Source of the DNA: Bermanella marisrubri
Lineage (GTDB): Bacteria > Pseudomonadota > Gammaproteobacteria > Pseudomonadales > Oceanobacteraceae
Direction: 5' to 3'
NCBI RefSeq assembly: GCF_012295615.1
Contig: NZ_CP051183.1
Location: forward strand, 1,701,001 to 1,765,000
Length of the DNA stretch: 64,000 nt
In this document: positions 5,814 through 17,509 of the stretch, in pieces
Layout: the number at the start of each line of letters is the position of its first letter
Position numbering within the stretch: the first letter of the stretch is position 1
Program-made: the position numbers and the translations under genes
The notes under the pieces: model-generated
Databases searched by the model: none
Told to the model about the DNA's origin: nothing
The model's input: the letters and a program-made list of their open reading frames with translations, nothing else

Positions 5814-6679
5814 CGTTTGTATCTCTCTAATAATTGAGAACATCGTGGTCTATCTCCGTAGACTACTCGGCAGTTGTTTGTTTCATAATCATACCAAGCG
5901 CATCCATCAAAGATCCATTTTGTGGGAATGGCTTCACCGGCTACACGGATATCAATAAAGGATGGCAGTCTATCCTGGAGGCGGAAAAGAGGGTGTTCGT
6001 TGTAGCTTGGGTGATACATGTTCAGTAATAGGCAGACATTAAAGTGACGATTTAATTTTGCCATACGTTTGATATGAGAAATCAGCATGGGATGTCGTGT
6101 GATGGGGTGGTTAAGATCCTTCACACTAATAATGATTGAGCGTCGAGTCTGGCATAGCGCCATATCCAGAAAACCTTCGCAATCCAAGAGTTCGCTGCCA
6201 CGATACATGGCGTCATCTTGGTTTAGCACATAGCGAAAATCTTGCTGTTCTTCTGCAAAGACTCTGTGCTCCATTTTGATGTGGGGTATCCCAGCGTCAT
6301 CAAAGGGTTCTGAATAAGCTGTAAAGCCATTGTTGTAGTAAAACAGGAATGCATGACATTGAGCATCAAGTTCGAGACGCGTATAGCGTTTTTGCGATGC
6401 GTGGCGTTTGATGTGATCAAGAATCTTCGTGCCAATGCCATTATTGCGCTCACTTTGTAGTACCGCCATTCGACCAATTTTTTTATGATCTATTAAGCGA
6501 GCGCATCCTATGGCAATACCATCGCGATAGGCAATGAAATGCTCCGCGTTTTCGTCTTGATTGTCCCATTCAAGTTGTTCGTCCACACCTTGCTCATCAA
6601 CAAAGACCTGACGGCGAATGTCGGCCAGTTCGGCTCTATCTTGATGCCAATGTGTGGTGCGAACTGTAATGTTACTCAT
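5762..6679 (-). CDS. GNAT N-acetyltransferase with a C-terminal extra domain
   Basis: A 305-residue protein. Residues 1-140 are a GNAT fold of the ElaA/YitI-like kind: RRQVFVDEQ near residue 24, a GCARL strand, and the acetyl-CoA loop in IGRMAVLQSERNNGIG (R/Q-x-x-G-x-G/A position). Residues 150-305 form a second alpha/beta domain with no recognised catalytic motif, found fused to such acetyltransferases in related gammaproteobacteria. The substrate is unknown. The gene overlaps the roxA stop region by 4 nt (start 6679, roxA end 6676), so it is probably the third gene of a purB-roxA-GNAT-lipoprotein unit, although a hairpin separates purB from roxA. Confidence 0.8.
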   Translation of the reverse strand: MSNITVRTTHWHQDRAELADIRRQVFVDEQGVDEQLEWDNQDENAEHFIAYRDGIAIGCARLIDHKKIGRMAVLQSERNNGIGTKILDHIKRHASQKRYTRLELDAQCHAFLFYYNNGFTAYSEPFDDAGIPHIKMEHRVFAEEQQDFRYVLNQDDAMYRGSELLDCEGFLDMALCQTRRSIIISVKDLNHPITRHPMLISHIKRMAKLNRHFNVCLLLNMYHPSYNEHPLFRLQDRLPSFIDIRVAGEAIPTKWIFDGCAWYDYETNNCRVVYGDRPRCSQLLERYKRWWQSASAPLDARRLSI

Positions 6680-7836
6680 TCTTCATCAATGTAGACTAGA
6701 TTGTTGTTTAGTAAGGTTAGCAGTAATTGCTGTCCCTCGGAATGGTCAAGGATGGCCTTGATGTCATTCAGTGTGGTTTGGCGTTGATCCCATAATTTCT
6801 TGGCGCTATCGGTTAACTCATTATCTTTGCTTTCCAATAGCTGCTGACCATTTCCATAAAAGATCCAGTGCCCTTTGCTTTCATAATAGGCCCAGCGGCT
6901 GGTTTCGTTTTGGCTGATGACGGTGTCGTTCTGCAAAAGGGGAGCAACTTCCTCCCAATCGAGAGGATCTTCTAGGGGTTCGGCTAATTCAGGGTATTTG
7001 CTTTGCGTCATGCACTCGGCGAACCATTCTTGCATGAGTTCTGTGTTATTCGCATGTTTGGCAATGATTTGCTGAAGGCGGTCAAAGGCTGCCTGATCAA
7101 TGAGTGCTGGTTGCGCACTCGCTTTGAGGTCTTCGTCGTGATAGCGATCCGCTTCGGTGAGCTGGTCCATGGCATGTTGTGTGATGCCGGATAAGATTTC
7201 TGCTTCGCTAGGTGCTCTAAACCCCACAGAGAAGGTCATGCAGTCGTCAACAGCGACGCCATTGTGCGCATACTGAGGCGGGATATAGAGCATATCGCCG
7301 GGCTCCAGCGTCCATTCCTCTGTCACCTCCATATTTTCTAGCAAATGCAGTGGTGTATCTTTAATACGAGGGCTTGAGGCATCGTATTTCGGACCAATTT
7401 GCCAGTGGCGGCGACCTTGTGCTTGAAGTAAAAAAACATCGTATTGATCAAAGTGTGGGCCAACGCTGCCTCCTTTGGGTGCGAAGCTGACCATGATGTC
7501 GTCTAGGCGCCATTTTGGGATAAATTGGAAGTAGCTTAGCAGTTCGGACATTTCTGGTACCCATTGATCGACACCTTGTACCAGCAGCGTCCATTTTTCC
7601 TCTGGTAAGTTGCCAAAGGTTTCCTCGCTAAAAGGACCATGGATAAGTTGCCAAGGCGTGTCGCCATTCTCAAGGATGATGCGAGACTCCACGTCTTCTT
7701 CCAGGGATAGGCCGGCAAGATCGTCTGGTTCAATTGGTGGTGTGAAATTGGGTAGCGCTTGGCGAATAAGAACGGGTTTCTTTTGCCAGTAGTCTTTTAG
7801 AAAGGTCTCGACCGAAAATTCGCCTAATACATGCAT
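6676..7836 (-). CDS. roxA: 50S ribosomal protein L16 arginine 3-hydroxylase (JmjC ribosomal oxygenase)
   Basis: A 386-residue Fe(II)/2-oxoglutarate oxygenase of the YcfD/RoxA type, which hydroxylates an arginine of ribosomal protein L16. The cupin metal triad is visible: His128 and Asp130 (GPHFDQYDVF) and His191 (PPQYAHNG), with the 2-oxoglutarate-side segment RRHWQIGPK between. Residues 1-200 are the JmjC core. The remainder is the helical dimerisation and winged-helix C-terminal region, with normal family length. It lies downstream of purB, as often in gammaproteobacteria. Confidence 0.92.
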   Translation of the reverse strand: MHVLGEFSVETFLKDYWQKKPVLIRQALPNFTPPIEPDDLAGLSLEEDVESRIILENGDTPWQLIHGPFSEETFGNLPEEKWTLLVQGVDQWVPEMSELLSYFQFIPKWRLDDIMVSFAPKGGSVGPHFDQYDVFLLQAQGRRHWQIGPKYDASSPRIKDTPLHLLENMEVTEEWTLEPGDMLYIPPQYAHNGVAVDDCMTFSVGFRAPSEAEILSGITQHAMDQLTEADRYHDEDLKASAQPALIDQAAFDRLQQIIAKHANNTELMQEWFAECMTQSKYPELAEPLEDPLDWEEVAPLLQNDTVISQNETSRWAYYESKGHWIFYGNGQQLLESKDNELTDSAKKLWDQRQTTLNDIKAILDHSEGQQLLLTLLNNNLVYIDEE

Positions 7837-7861
7837 AGTGCTTTACCTAAAAATGAAAATA

Positions 7862-7887
7862 AAAATCCCGCTATAAAGCGGGATTTT
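7862..7887 (-). terminator. terminator between purB and roxA
   Basis: A perfect AATCCCGC-TTTA-type hairpin with flanking A/T runs lies in the 81-bp gap after purB. Read on the minus strand it ends in TTTTTA, so it can end the purB transcript; it is nearly symmetric. Confidence 0.75.
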
Positions 7888-7917
7888 AGATGCTTAATCG
7901 TAACTACGAAAGACCGC

Positions 7918-9327
<1,410 letters not shown>

Positions 9328-9480
9328 TTATACAGGTTTATCGGGCGATAGGCAGTGCCCTTGAGAAGATTCTTAAAAATCCGTCACCTGCTAGAACACT
9401 GGGTTCGTGTAATAACTCTATACCCGAACAGGAGCACTGGTTAGAATAGGCGCCTTTTTGCGGTATTGGAGTCAAAATAG

Positions 9481-11340
9481 GTGTCTTATCTGAAGCGAGT
9501 ATGGCATGCGTGTCGCGCGTTGTGTTTGATGATTATTCTCAATGTTGTATTTGTTTCCTTGGTTTCATCAGGCTTTACAAGTTATTTCCCTGAGAGTAAC
9601 GGTCTACTAGATTTTGCCTATCAGTTTGGTGTGCTGCCCAGTGTGTGGGGATTGTATGGTCTATTGGCCGGCTTATTACTACTGCCGTTTACGCTGATTC
9701 CTCATGCGAAATGGCCTTTAATGGTGTTGATAGCATTCGCCAGTGGCGTTTTAGCCGTTGTCTTGGTGATCGATGGGTTTATATACGAGATTTACAACTA
9801 CCATATAAACTGGTTTTTTGTAGAGGCCTTCTTTGCCGACGAAGGCGGCGAGTTTTTTGATGTATCGCTTAAAACGTATTTGTTGTTCAGTTTTGCCGCT
9901 GTTTTAGTGACGGTCTTTGAATTGTTTCTTTTATGGTGGGTAGGCTTTCGTCTGTCTAAGCGAGATCATTATAAGTGGGTTGGCGTAGCCGCTGGTTTTG
10001 TTTTATTTGCCAATGTGCTTTTTGTTAATGTCGTGCATTCGTGGGCATACGCACAAAATTACATGCCGATTACTTCTATTAGTGGACATGTTCCTTTTTA
10101 TTTTCCTATTCACTCTCGCTCCATCGCTAACAGCGAATTATTATCGAGCTTAGCGTCAGATCAAGACGAGCAAGAAAGTCACATCTATTATCCAAGGTCG
10201 CCTATGGTTTGCTTGGGACCGGAGGAAAAGAAGAATGTTGTAATGGTGGTGCTGGAGAGCTGGCGTGGCGACATGATGACATCTGAGATTTCACCTAATA
10301 CTTATGCGCTCGCTCAGGATGGTTTGTGGTTTGATGATCACCATTCAAATGGAACCGTAACAACCACTGGTATCTTTTCTTTGATGTATGGTTTGGTGCC
10401 CACGTATTTAGATCTAGTGGTTGCCAATAACGGGGCGGGTGGCCCGGTGTTGATTAATCAATTTAAACAACAAGATTATCGTTTTGGTGTGTTTGCCAGT
10501 GGCGATATCGAGCGCATTAAAATTGCCGATACGAGCTTTTCGCCAGTAAAAGAAGTGGTGGAACACGGTCAGGGTGAAGATACCATTGAAAAAGATCGTG
10601 ATGTTTTGAATCGCATGAAAAATTTCGTGAGTGAGTCTGACGAGCCGTTCTTTGGTTGGATGTTCTTTAACTCAACCCATTACCTTTATTACTATCCTGA
10701 AGAATTCGAAAAATTTAAACCTACATCTAAGCCTAGCTTGATTGATTTTAAGCAAGGTAAAAACCCTGAACCTTACCTAAATCGCTATAAAAACAGTATC
10801 TATTTTGTAGATTCTTTAATTCAAGATTTAGTTGATCACTTGAAGAAAGAAGGGCGTTGGGAAGATACGATTCTAATTATTACCTCGGATCATGCAGAAG
10901 AGTTTGCTGATACGCAGGCAACCCGTTTTGGTCATGGCAGCAACTTTACTCGTTATCAGACTGAAGTACCGCTAGTGATTCATTGGCCGGGCAAAGAACC
11001 ACAGAAGTTTGATTATCGGACTCATAGTGTTGACGTATCAGCAACATTGCTAACCGATTATATGAACTGCGAAAACCCAGCTACGGATTTTAGTAATGGT
11101 GAGTCATTGTTTGATACTCATGCTCGCGATGTTCAAGTGGTATCCAGTTACTATAATTATGCATTCGTGACAGATGAGGGAGCGTTTGTGCAAAATCCTG
11201 TCGGTTTGCCAAAGGCAAAAGACAACGATGATAAAGATGCTCAAGGTATGCGCTTGAAGCCTGAATTGATGATCAAAACTCTGGATCAAATGCGTTGGTT
11301 TAAAGATGCGCCTAAATCAAAAGAAACACCCACTGAATAG
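9481..11340 (+). CDS. YejM/PbgA(LapC)-like inner-membrane protein with sulfatase-fold periplasmic domain
   Basis: 619 residues from a GTG start. Five N-terminal membrane helices (about residues 10-35, 55-75, 80-100, 133-158 and 168-187) are followed by an interfacial arm containing NYMPIT and HVPFYFP. These match the order and spacing of Escherichia YejM, the LPS-sensing regulator that controls LpxC turnover. Residues 250-590 are an alkaline-phosphatase/sulfatase fold. Unlike Escherichia YejM, the LtaS-type active-site residues look complete: Glu259, a Thr at about 294-296 (TTTG), Asp470-His471 (TSDHAEEF) and a further His in RFGHGSN. It may therefore be an active phospho- or sulfo-transferase, or a YejM ancestor-like form. 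Stop codon and terminator overlap. Confidence 0.85.
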   Translation: MSYLKRVWHACRALCLMIILNVVFVSLVSSGFTSYFPESNGLLDFAYQFGVLPSVWGLYGLLAGLLLLPFTLIPHAKWPLMVLIAFASGVLAVVLVIDGFIYEIYNYHINWFFVEAFFADEGGEFFDVSLKTYLLFSFAAVLVTVFELFLLWWVGFRLSKRDHYKWVGVAAGFVLFANVLFVNVVHSWAYAQNYMPITSISGHVPFYFPIHSRSIANSELLSSLASDQDEQESHIYYPRSPMVCLGPEEKKNVVMVVLESWRGDMMTSEISPNTYALAQDGLWFDDHHSNGTVTTTGIFSLMYGLVPTYLDLVVANNGAGGPVLINQFKQQDYRFGVFASGDIERIKIADTSFSPVKEVVEHGQGEDTIEKDRDVLNRMKNFVSESDEPFFGWMFFNSTHYLYYYPEEFEKFKPTSKPSLIDFKQGKNPEPYLNRYKNSIYFVDSLIQDLVDHLKKEGRWEDTILIITSDHAEEFADTQATRFGHGSNFTRYQTEVPLVIHWPGKEPQKFDYRTHSVDVSATLLTDYMNCENPATDFSNGESLFDTHARDVQVVSSYYNYAFVTDEGAFVQNPVGLPKAKDNDDKDAQGMRLKPELMIKTLDQMRWFKDAPKSKETPTE

Positions 11341-11348
11341 TGGGTGTT
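11325..11348. terminator. bidirectional hairpin between the YejM-like gene and hflD
   Basis: Ten-base perfect arms AACACCCACT and AGTGGGTGTT surround a GAAT loop, and the hairpin contains the plus-strand stop codon. On the minus strand it is followed by TCTTTTGATTT, so it can also end the hflD transcript. Confidence 0.75.
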
Positions 11349-11354
11349 GTTAAG

Positions 11355-11990
11355 TTATTCGATTTCTTTCAGTGCTTGTTGTGTGGCTTTGTTGATTTTA
11401 TTGCGCTGAAATAGGAACTGCCAGCGGCGTCCTCCCATTTGGCGCCACAATATCGCTGAACGAACTGCGCACAACAGGAGTGCGCGAATCTTGTTGGCGG
11501 TCGCTGGGTTGCGAAGATGTTGTGCGTTTCCGGTTACGTGAATTCGGAATCGAAATGTACTGAGTGTTTCCTGGTATAGACCTGAAAGATTGGCAATAAG
11601 GTTTTCGTGATTGCTGTGGAAATGATCAAGTTGGCGCTTTGCTTGTTCAATTCCACCGCTCATCTTTGCCATCATGGCTCGGTTCTTACGAAGCTTTTTT
11701 TCTAGGTGTAAAATACCCAGCGCATATCTCATCACATCGGGGCTTGAGCCGGTACGCTGCTTGCCATCAGTCAGGAAGCGTACTTCTTTAAATCCTAGTT
11801 TTACATTGCTTTTGCAGCCGCCGTAAATGTCCTCGATGGAGTTCGGGTTGGTTTGGAACAAGCTCTCAATGCATGTGCGAAAGTCGTTTTCGTTGGCTTG
11901 TCCTGTTTTTGCTAACTGCTCAACCAGATGAGCGGCTTGAAACAACCCTGCAAGCGCAATGGATTGGTTTCTTAACTTGGAGTAACTCAT
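11355..11990 (-). CDS. hflD: high-frequency-lysogenization protein HflD homologue
   Basis: A 211-residue, all-helical protein of the HflD family, normally encoded directly after mnmA, as here. The N-terminal [20 protein letters not shown] pattern and the [13 protein letters not shown] segment in the middle are family hallmarks. In Escherichia HflD is a membrane-peripheral protein that binds lambda CII; its cellular role in other bacteria is unclear. The start overlaps the mnmA stop by 4 nt (ATGA), indicating translational coupling. Confidence 0.93.
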   Translation of the reverse strand: MSYSKLRNQSIALAGLFQAAHLVEQLAKTGQANENDFRTCIESLFQTNPNSIEDIYGGCKSNVKLGFKEVRFLTDGKQRTGSSPDVMRYALGILHLEKKLRKNRAMMAKMSGGIEQAKRQLDHFHSNHENLIANLSGLYQETLSTFRFRIHVTGNAQHLRNPATANKIRALLLCAVRSAILWRQMGGRRWQFLFQRNKINKATQQALKEIE

Positions 11991-13096
11991 ACTTCTGCCA
12001 ACTGTGTTCTTTCAATAATACCGCCGCCAAGGCATATCTCACCATCATATAGTACGAGAGATTGTCCAGGCGTTACCGCGCGCTGTGGTTCATCAAATAT
12101 AATGTGATAACCACTATCTGTTTTATCAATAGTGCAGTCTTGATCAGCTTGGCGATAACGCACTTTCGCCTTGCAGCGCTTGGGTAAATCTGCTGGTTCG
12201 CCATTGACCCAATAAATATTGAAGCAATCGAGGCTTTTGCTAAATAACAAGGGGTGATCTTTTCCTTGGCCTACCATAAGCTCATTTCGTTCAAGATCTT
12301 TTCCAACCACATACCATGGAGCTTCGCCATGATGTTTGCTGCCGCCAATGCCAATGCCTTGGCGTTGTCCTAGTGTGTAGTACATGAGGCCTTCATGGCG
12401 TCCCATTTCTTCACCCTCGGGTGTTTTAATGGTGCCGGGTTGCGCTGGGATGTATTGCTTCAGGAAATCTTTGAAGCGGCGCTCCCCAATAAAGCAAATT
12501 CCTGTGCTGTCTTTTTTCTTTGCAGTGGCTAGTCCCTGTTCTTCCGCGATACGGCGTACCTCGGGCTTTTCAAGCTCGCCGACTGGGAAGAGCGTCTGCT
12601 TGATTTCATCCTCGCCAACGGCATGCAAAAAGTAACTTTGGTCCTTGTTGTTATCGAGGCCCTTTAATAAATAGGTTGATCCATCTTTTTCATAGCGGCG
12701 GACATAGTGGCCTGTCGCGATGTAGTCAGCGCCGAGTATTTTTGCGTAGTCCAAGAACGCTTTGAATTTGATTTCGCGATTACATAAGATATCAGGATTG
12801 GGCGTGCGGCCAGCCTTGTATTCTTCAAGGAAGTGCTCGAAAACATTGTCCCAGTATTCTGCTGCAAAGTTTGCGCTATGCAGCTTGATACCGAGTTTGT
12901 CGCATACGGCTTGGGCGTCAGCTAGGTCTTCTTTTGCGGTGCAGTATTCTGTGCCGTCGTCTTCTTCCCAGTTTTTCATGAAAAGGCCTTCAACATGATA
13001 ACCCTGCTCCATGAGTAGGTATGCTGAGACAGAAGAGTCTACGCCGCCAGACATGCCGACTATGACTTTAGTGTTTACGTTGCTTTCAGTGCTCAT
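11987..13096 (-). CDS. mnmA: tRNA-specific 2-thiouridylase
   Basis: A 369-residue enzyme that places sulfur on U34 of tRNA-Lys, -Glu and -Gln. The PP-loop SGGVDSS is at residues 16-22. The two catalytic cysteines are Cys105 (DILCNRE) and Cys201 ([10 protein letters not shown]). The C-terminal beta-barrel is present and the length is typical. It overlaps the upstream Nudix gene by 11 nt and the downstream hflD by 4 nt, forming rluE-nudix-mnmA-hflD in one direction. Confidence 0.96.
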   Translation of the reverse strand: MSTESNVNTKVIVGMSGGVDSSVSAYLLMEQGYHVEGLFMKNWEEDDGTEYCTAKEDLADAQAVCDKLGIKLHSANFAAEYWDNVFEHFLEEYKAGRTPNPDILCNREIKFKAFLDYAKILGADYIATGHYVRRYEKDGSTYLLKGLDNNKDQSYFLHAVGEDEIKQTLFPVGELEKPEVRRIAEEQGLATAKKKDSTGICFIGERRFKDFLKQYIPAQPGTIKTPEGEEMGRHEGLMYYTLGQRQGIGIGGSKHHGEAPWYVVGKDLERNELMVGQGKDHPLLFSKSLDCFNIYWVNGEPADLPKRCKAKVRYRQADQDCTIDKTDSGYHIIFDEPQRAVTPGQSLVLYDGEICLGGGIIERTQLAEV

Positions 13097-13535
13097 ATAT
13101 TACCGATAGTGGAAGTGCTGATTTCTCTTTATAGTCTTTGGCGCACTTGATGACCAATGGGCTGCGCGCCATGCCTGAGTCGATCACTTCTTCTAGTGAT
13201 AGCCATTGTGCAGAGATAATACCGTCGTCTAGATTGGCGTTTGTATTTTGCGCAATTAAATTTCCTACAAAGCAATGACGATGGTATGTCACGCCATTAC
13301 TGGGTGCTGTATAGGTGTATAGCCCCAAATATCCTGAGATCTCGACGTCACAGCCAGTTTCTTCTAGCGCCTCTCGCTTTGCGGCGGCAACAAGTGATTC
13401 CTTGTGCTCAAGATGACCAGCGGGCTGGTTGTATACGCGTTCGCCGGTAACCTTGTCGAATTCTTCAACAAATAAGAGCTTGTTGTTATGCTCGACAATG
13501 GTGGCGACCGTTACATGCGGCGTCCATCGACTCAT
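13086..13535 (-). CDS. Nudix hydrolase (NudJ-like phosphatase)
   Basis: A 149-residue protein with a full Nudix box, GHLEHKE-x7-REALEETG, at about residues 40-62, which holds the metal-binding glutamates. The N-terminal segment [22 protein letters not shown] and the position directly before mnmA match NudJ, a thiamine/nucleoside pyrophosphate hydrolase. Neighbours overlap or nearly touch, so it is expressed with mnmA. Substrate specificity is inferred from this context only. Confidence 0.88.
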   Translation of the reverse strand: MSRWTPHVTVATIVEHNNKLLFVEEFDKVTGERVYNQPAGHLEHKESLVAAAKREALEETGCDVEISGYLGLYTYTAPSNGVTYHRHCFVGNLIAQNTNANLDDGIISAQWLSLEEVIDSGMARSPLVIKCAKDYKEKSALPLSVIYEH

Positions 13536-13540
13536 TAAAA

Positions 13541-14173
13541 CTATCTCCGCGATTTACGTCGTGTGGATTTAGGGTTGCGCATTTTATCCGAATGTTGGTT
13601 TTTAGGATACTTGTCACGGCTGGCTTTAGGCATATGAACAGAGAGTTCCTTGAATTCCCCTGGTTTTAGTTGCTCTAGGTGCCATTGGCCAATTGATACT
13701 CGCACAAGTCGAAGCGTGGGGTGGCCGACAGCCGCTGTCATTCTTCTTACTTGCCGATTTTTCCCCTCCATAATCTGAATCTCGAGCCAAGACGTAACAT
13801 CGTTGGACCTTTGTCGTATTGGCGGGTGTCGGTCCCATAGATTAGGCTCGTCAATGATATTTACTTTGGCAGGCAGGGTTTTTCCGTCCTTAAGATCAAC
13901 TCCGTTGACTAGATGCTGGATGGCCAAGTTGTCAGGGATGCCCTCGACCTGAACCCAATAGGTTTTGTAAGATTTGTGCTTTGGGTCCGATATTCTATGC
14001 TGAAGAAGTCCGTCATCGGTTAGTAATAGAAGGCCCTCAGAATCAAAGTCTAAGCGTCCAGCGGGGTAGACATTTTTAGTGTCTATAAAGTCAGCAAGGG
14101 TTTTCTTGCCCTCAGAGTCGGAAAACTGAGAGATAACTTGGTAGGGCTTGTTGAAGAGAATTAGGCGCGCCAT
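13541..14173 (-). CDS. rluE: 23S rRNA pseudouridine synthase of the RsuA family (RluE-like)
   Basis: A 210-residue synthase without an S4 domain, as in RluE. It starts straight into the catalytic domain (MARLILFNKPYQVISQFS). The catalytic Asp lies in GRLDFDSEGLLLLT near residue 43. The KNRQVRRMTAAVGHPTLRLVR segment near residue 130 is the RNA-binding C-terminal motif of the family. The very basic tail (KSTRRKSRR) is an extension likely to bind rRNA. RluE modifies a single uridine of 23S rRNA; the assignment to RluE rather than RluB/F rests on the missing S4 domain and on mnmA-side synteny. Confidence 0.87.
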   Translation of the reverse strand: MARLILFNKPYQVISQFSDSEGKKTLADFIDTKNVYPAGRLDFDSEGLLLLTDDGLLQHRISDPKHKSYKTYWVQVEGIPDNLAIQHLVNGVDLKDGKTLPAKVNIIDEPNLWDRHPPIRQRSNDVTSWLEIQIMEGKNRQVRRMTAAVGHPTLRLVRVSIGQWHLEQLKPGEFKELSVHMPKASRDKYPKNQHSDKMRNPKSTRRKSRR

Positions 14174-14248
14174 TTTGTAATAAAACTACCGAATTGCTGT
14201 CGTATACGTTAAATAAAGAGTGTTTTGTAAAAAAACTACAGAAAACCG

Positions 14249-16650
<2,402 letters not shown>

Positions 16651-16652
<2 letters not shown>

Positions 16653-16678
16653 AAAAAGCCCTTCGGGGCTTTTTTTAT
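16651..16678. terminator. bidirectional terminator between icd and cspD
   Basis: AGCCC-TTCG-GGGCT stem with a UUCG tetraloop is flanked by A7 on the left and T7 on the right, so it can stop transcription from both sides. Confidence 0.9.
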
Positions 16679-16694
16679 ACGTCTAGGGAGTCGA

Positions 16695-16973
16695 TCATGC
16701 GCCTTGAGCTTCGGCCCCAAGTACCTTCTCGCGATTTTGCTCTTGATTGCTTTTCTTTGCAGAAAGCATGTCGAGTGGGGTAATGTTAATCGCGTGAGTG
16801 CCTTGGTCGCTGGGTTTTGTGTCGAATTGTACGCTTTGGCCTGCTTTTAGGGTTTTGTAGCCTTCAACTTGAATTGAAGAGTAATGGGCAAATAAGTCTT
16901 CTCCGCCCTCATCAGATAAAATGAATCCATAACCCTTTGCGTTATTGAACCATTTTACTTTCCCTGTCTGCAT
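16695..16973 (-). CDS. cspD: cold-shock-domain protein CspD
   Basis: A 92-residue protein with one cold-shock domain (residues 1-68). RNP1 is KGYGFI near residue 13 and RNP2 is DLFAHYS near residue 27. A polar, Gln/Glu-rich tail of about 24 residues is typical of CspD-type proteins next to clpS. CspD in Escherichia is a stationary-phase inhibitor of replication that is degraded by Lon. It is divergent from clpS-clpA across a 183-bp region with a strong inverted repeat. Confidence 0.9.
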   Translation of the reverse strand: MQTGKVKWFNNAKGYGFILSDEGGEDLFAHYSSIQVEGYKTLKAGQSVQFDTKPSDQGTHAINITPLDMLSAKKSNQEQNREKVLGAEAQGA

Positions 16974-17048
16974 GATCAGTACTCCGTAATCAGACTTGTA
17001 ATTTTTATTTTTGAGACCATATAGTCTAAATGTGACAAGCTTGTTTCT

Positions 17049-17095
17049 GGCTTGACAAAAGTTACATTGTGTTAATCATTTTGCTTTGTCAAGCC
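17049..17095. promoter_or_regulatory. inverted repeat with facing TTGACA boxes between cspD and clpS
   Basis: Arms GGCTTGACAAAAG (17049-17061) and CTTTGTCAAGCC (17084-17095) are complementary apart from one extra A, with 22 bp between them. Each arm holds a TTGACA sequence, one per strand, so the element may be two overlapping divergent -35 boxes or a binding site for a dimeric regulator acting on both cspD and clpSA. The A/T-rich spacer makes a transcription terminator unlikely. Confidence 0.5.
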
Positions 17096-17156
17096 TTAAT
17101 TGTGTAATTTCTGAACTTTTTAAGATATCGATAATCGAACTGCAAAGGCGCGCATA

Positions 17157-17507
17157 ATGTTAAGAAGTAATCTAATCTTAAATATGGGGGATAAGGAATC
17201 CGAAGATGAACATGGCATAGCCGTTGCACCTTCTAAACCAGAGCTCAAAAGACCGTCACTGTATCAAGTGATCATGTTGAATGATGACTATACGCCGATG
17301 GACTTCGTTATTGATGTTCTTACTCGGTTTTTTGCAATGGATATGGAGAAGGCAACGCAGATTATGCTTGCAGTTCATACGCAAGGTAGTGCTGTTTGCG
17401 GTGTGTATACTAAAGATATTGCAGAAACAAAGGCTGCTCAAGTGATGGCCTATGCAGAGGAGCACCAGCATCCTCTAAAGTGCAATATACAACAGGTTGG
17501 AGACTGA
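17157..17507 (+). CDS. clpS: ATP-dependent Clp protease adaptor ClpS
   Basis: A 116-residue adaptor that delivers N-degron substrates to ClpAP. The core runs from [16 protein letters not shown] (residues about 38-53) to CNIQQVGD. The paired Asp residues and the Met/Val pocket residues that hold the N-terminal residue of substrates are present. The N-terminal extension that contacts ClpA is longer than usual; a later ATG at 17184 would shorten it by nine residues. The start at 17157 has AAAGG upstream. ClpA follows two bases after the stop. Confidence 0.93.
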   Translation: MLRSNLILNMGDKESEDEHGIAVAPSKPELKRPSLYQVIMLNDDYTPMDFVIDVLTRFFAMDMEKATQIMLAVHTQGSAVCGVYTKDIAETKAAQVMAYAEEHQHPLKCNIQQVGD

Positions 17508-17509
17508 AT

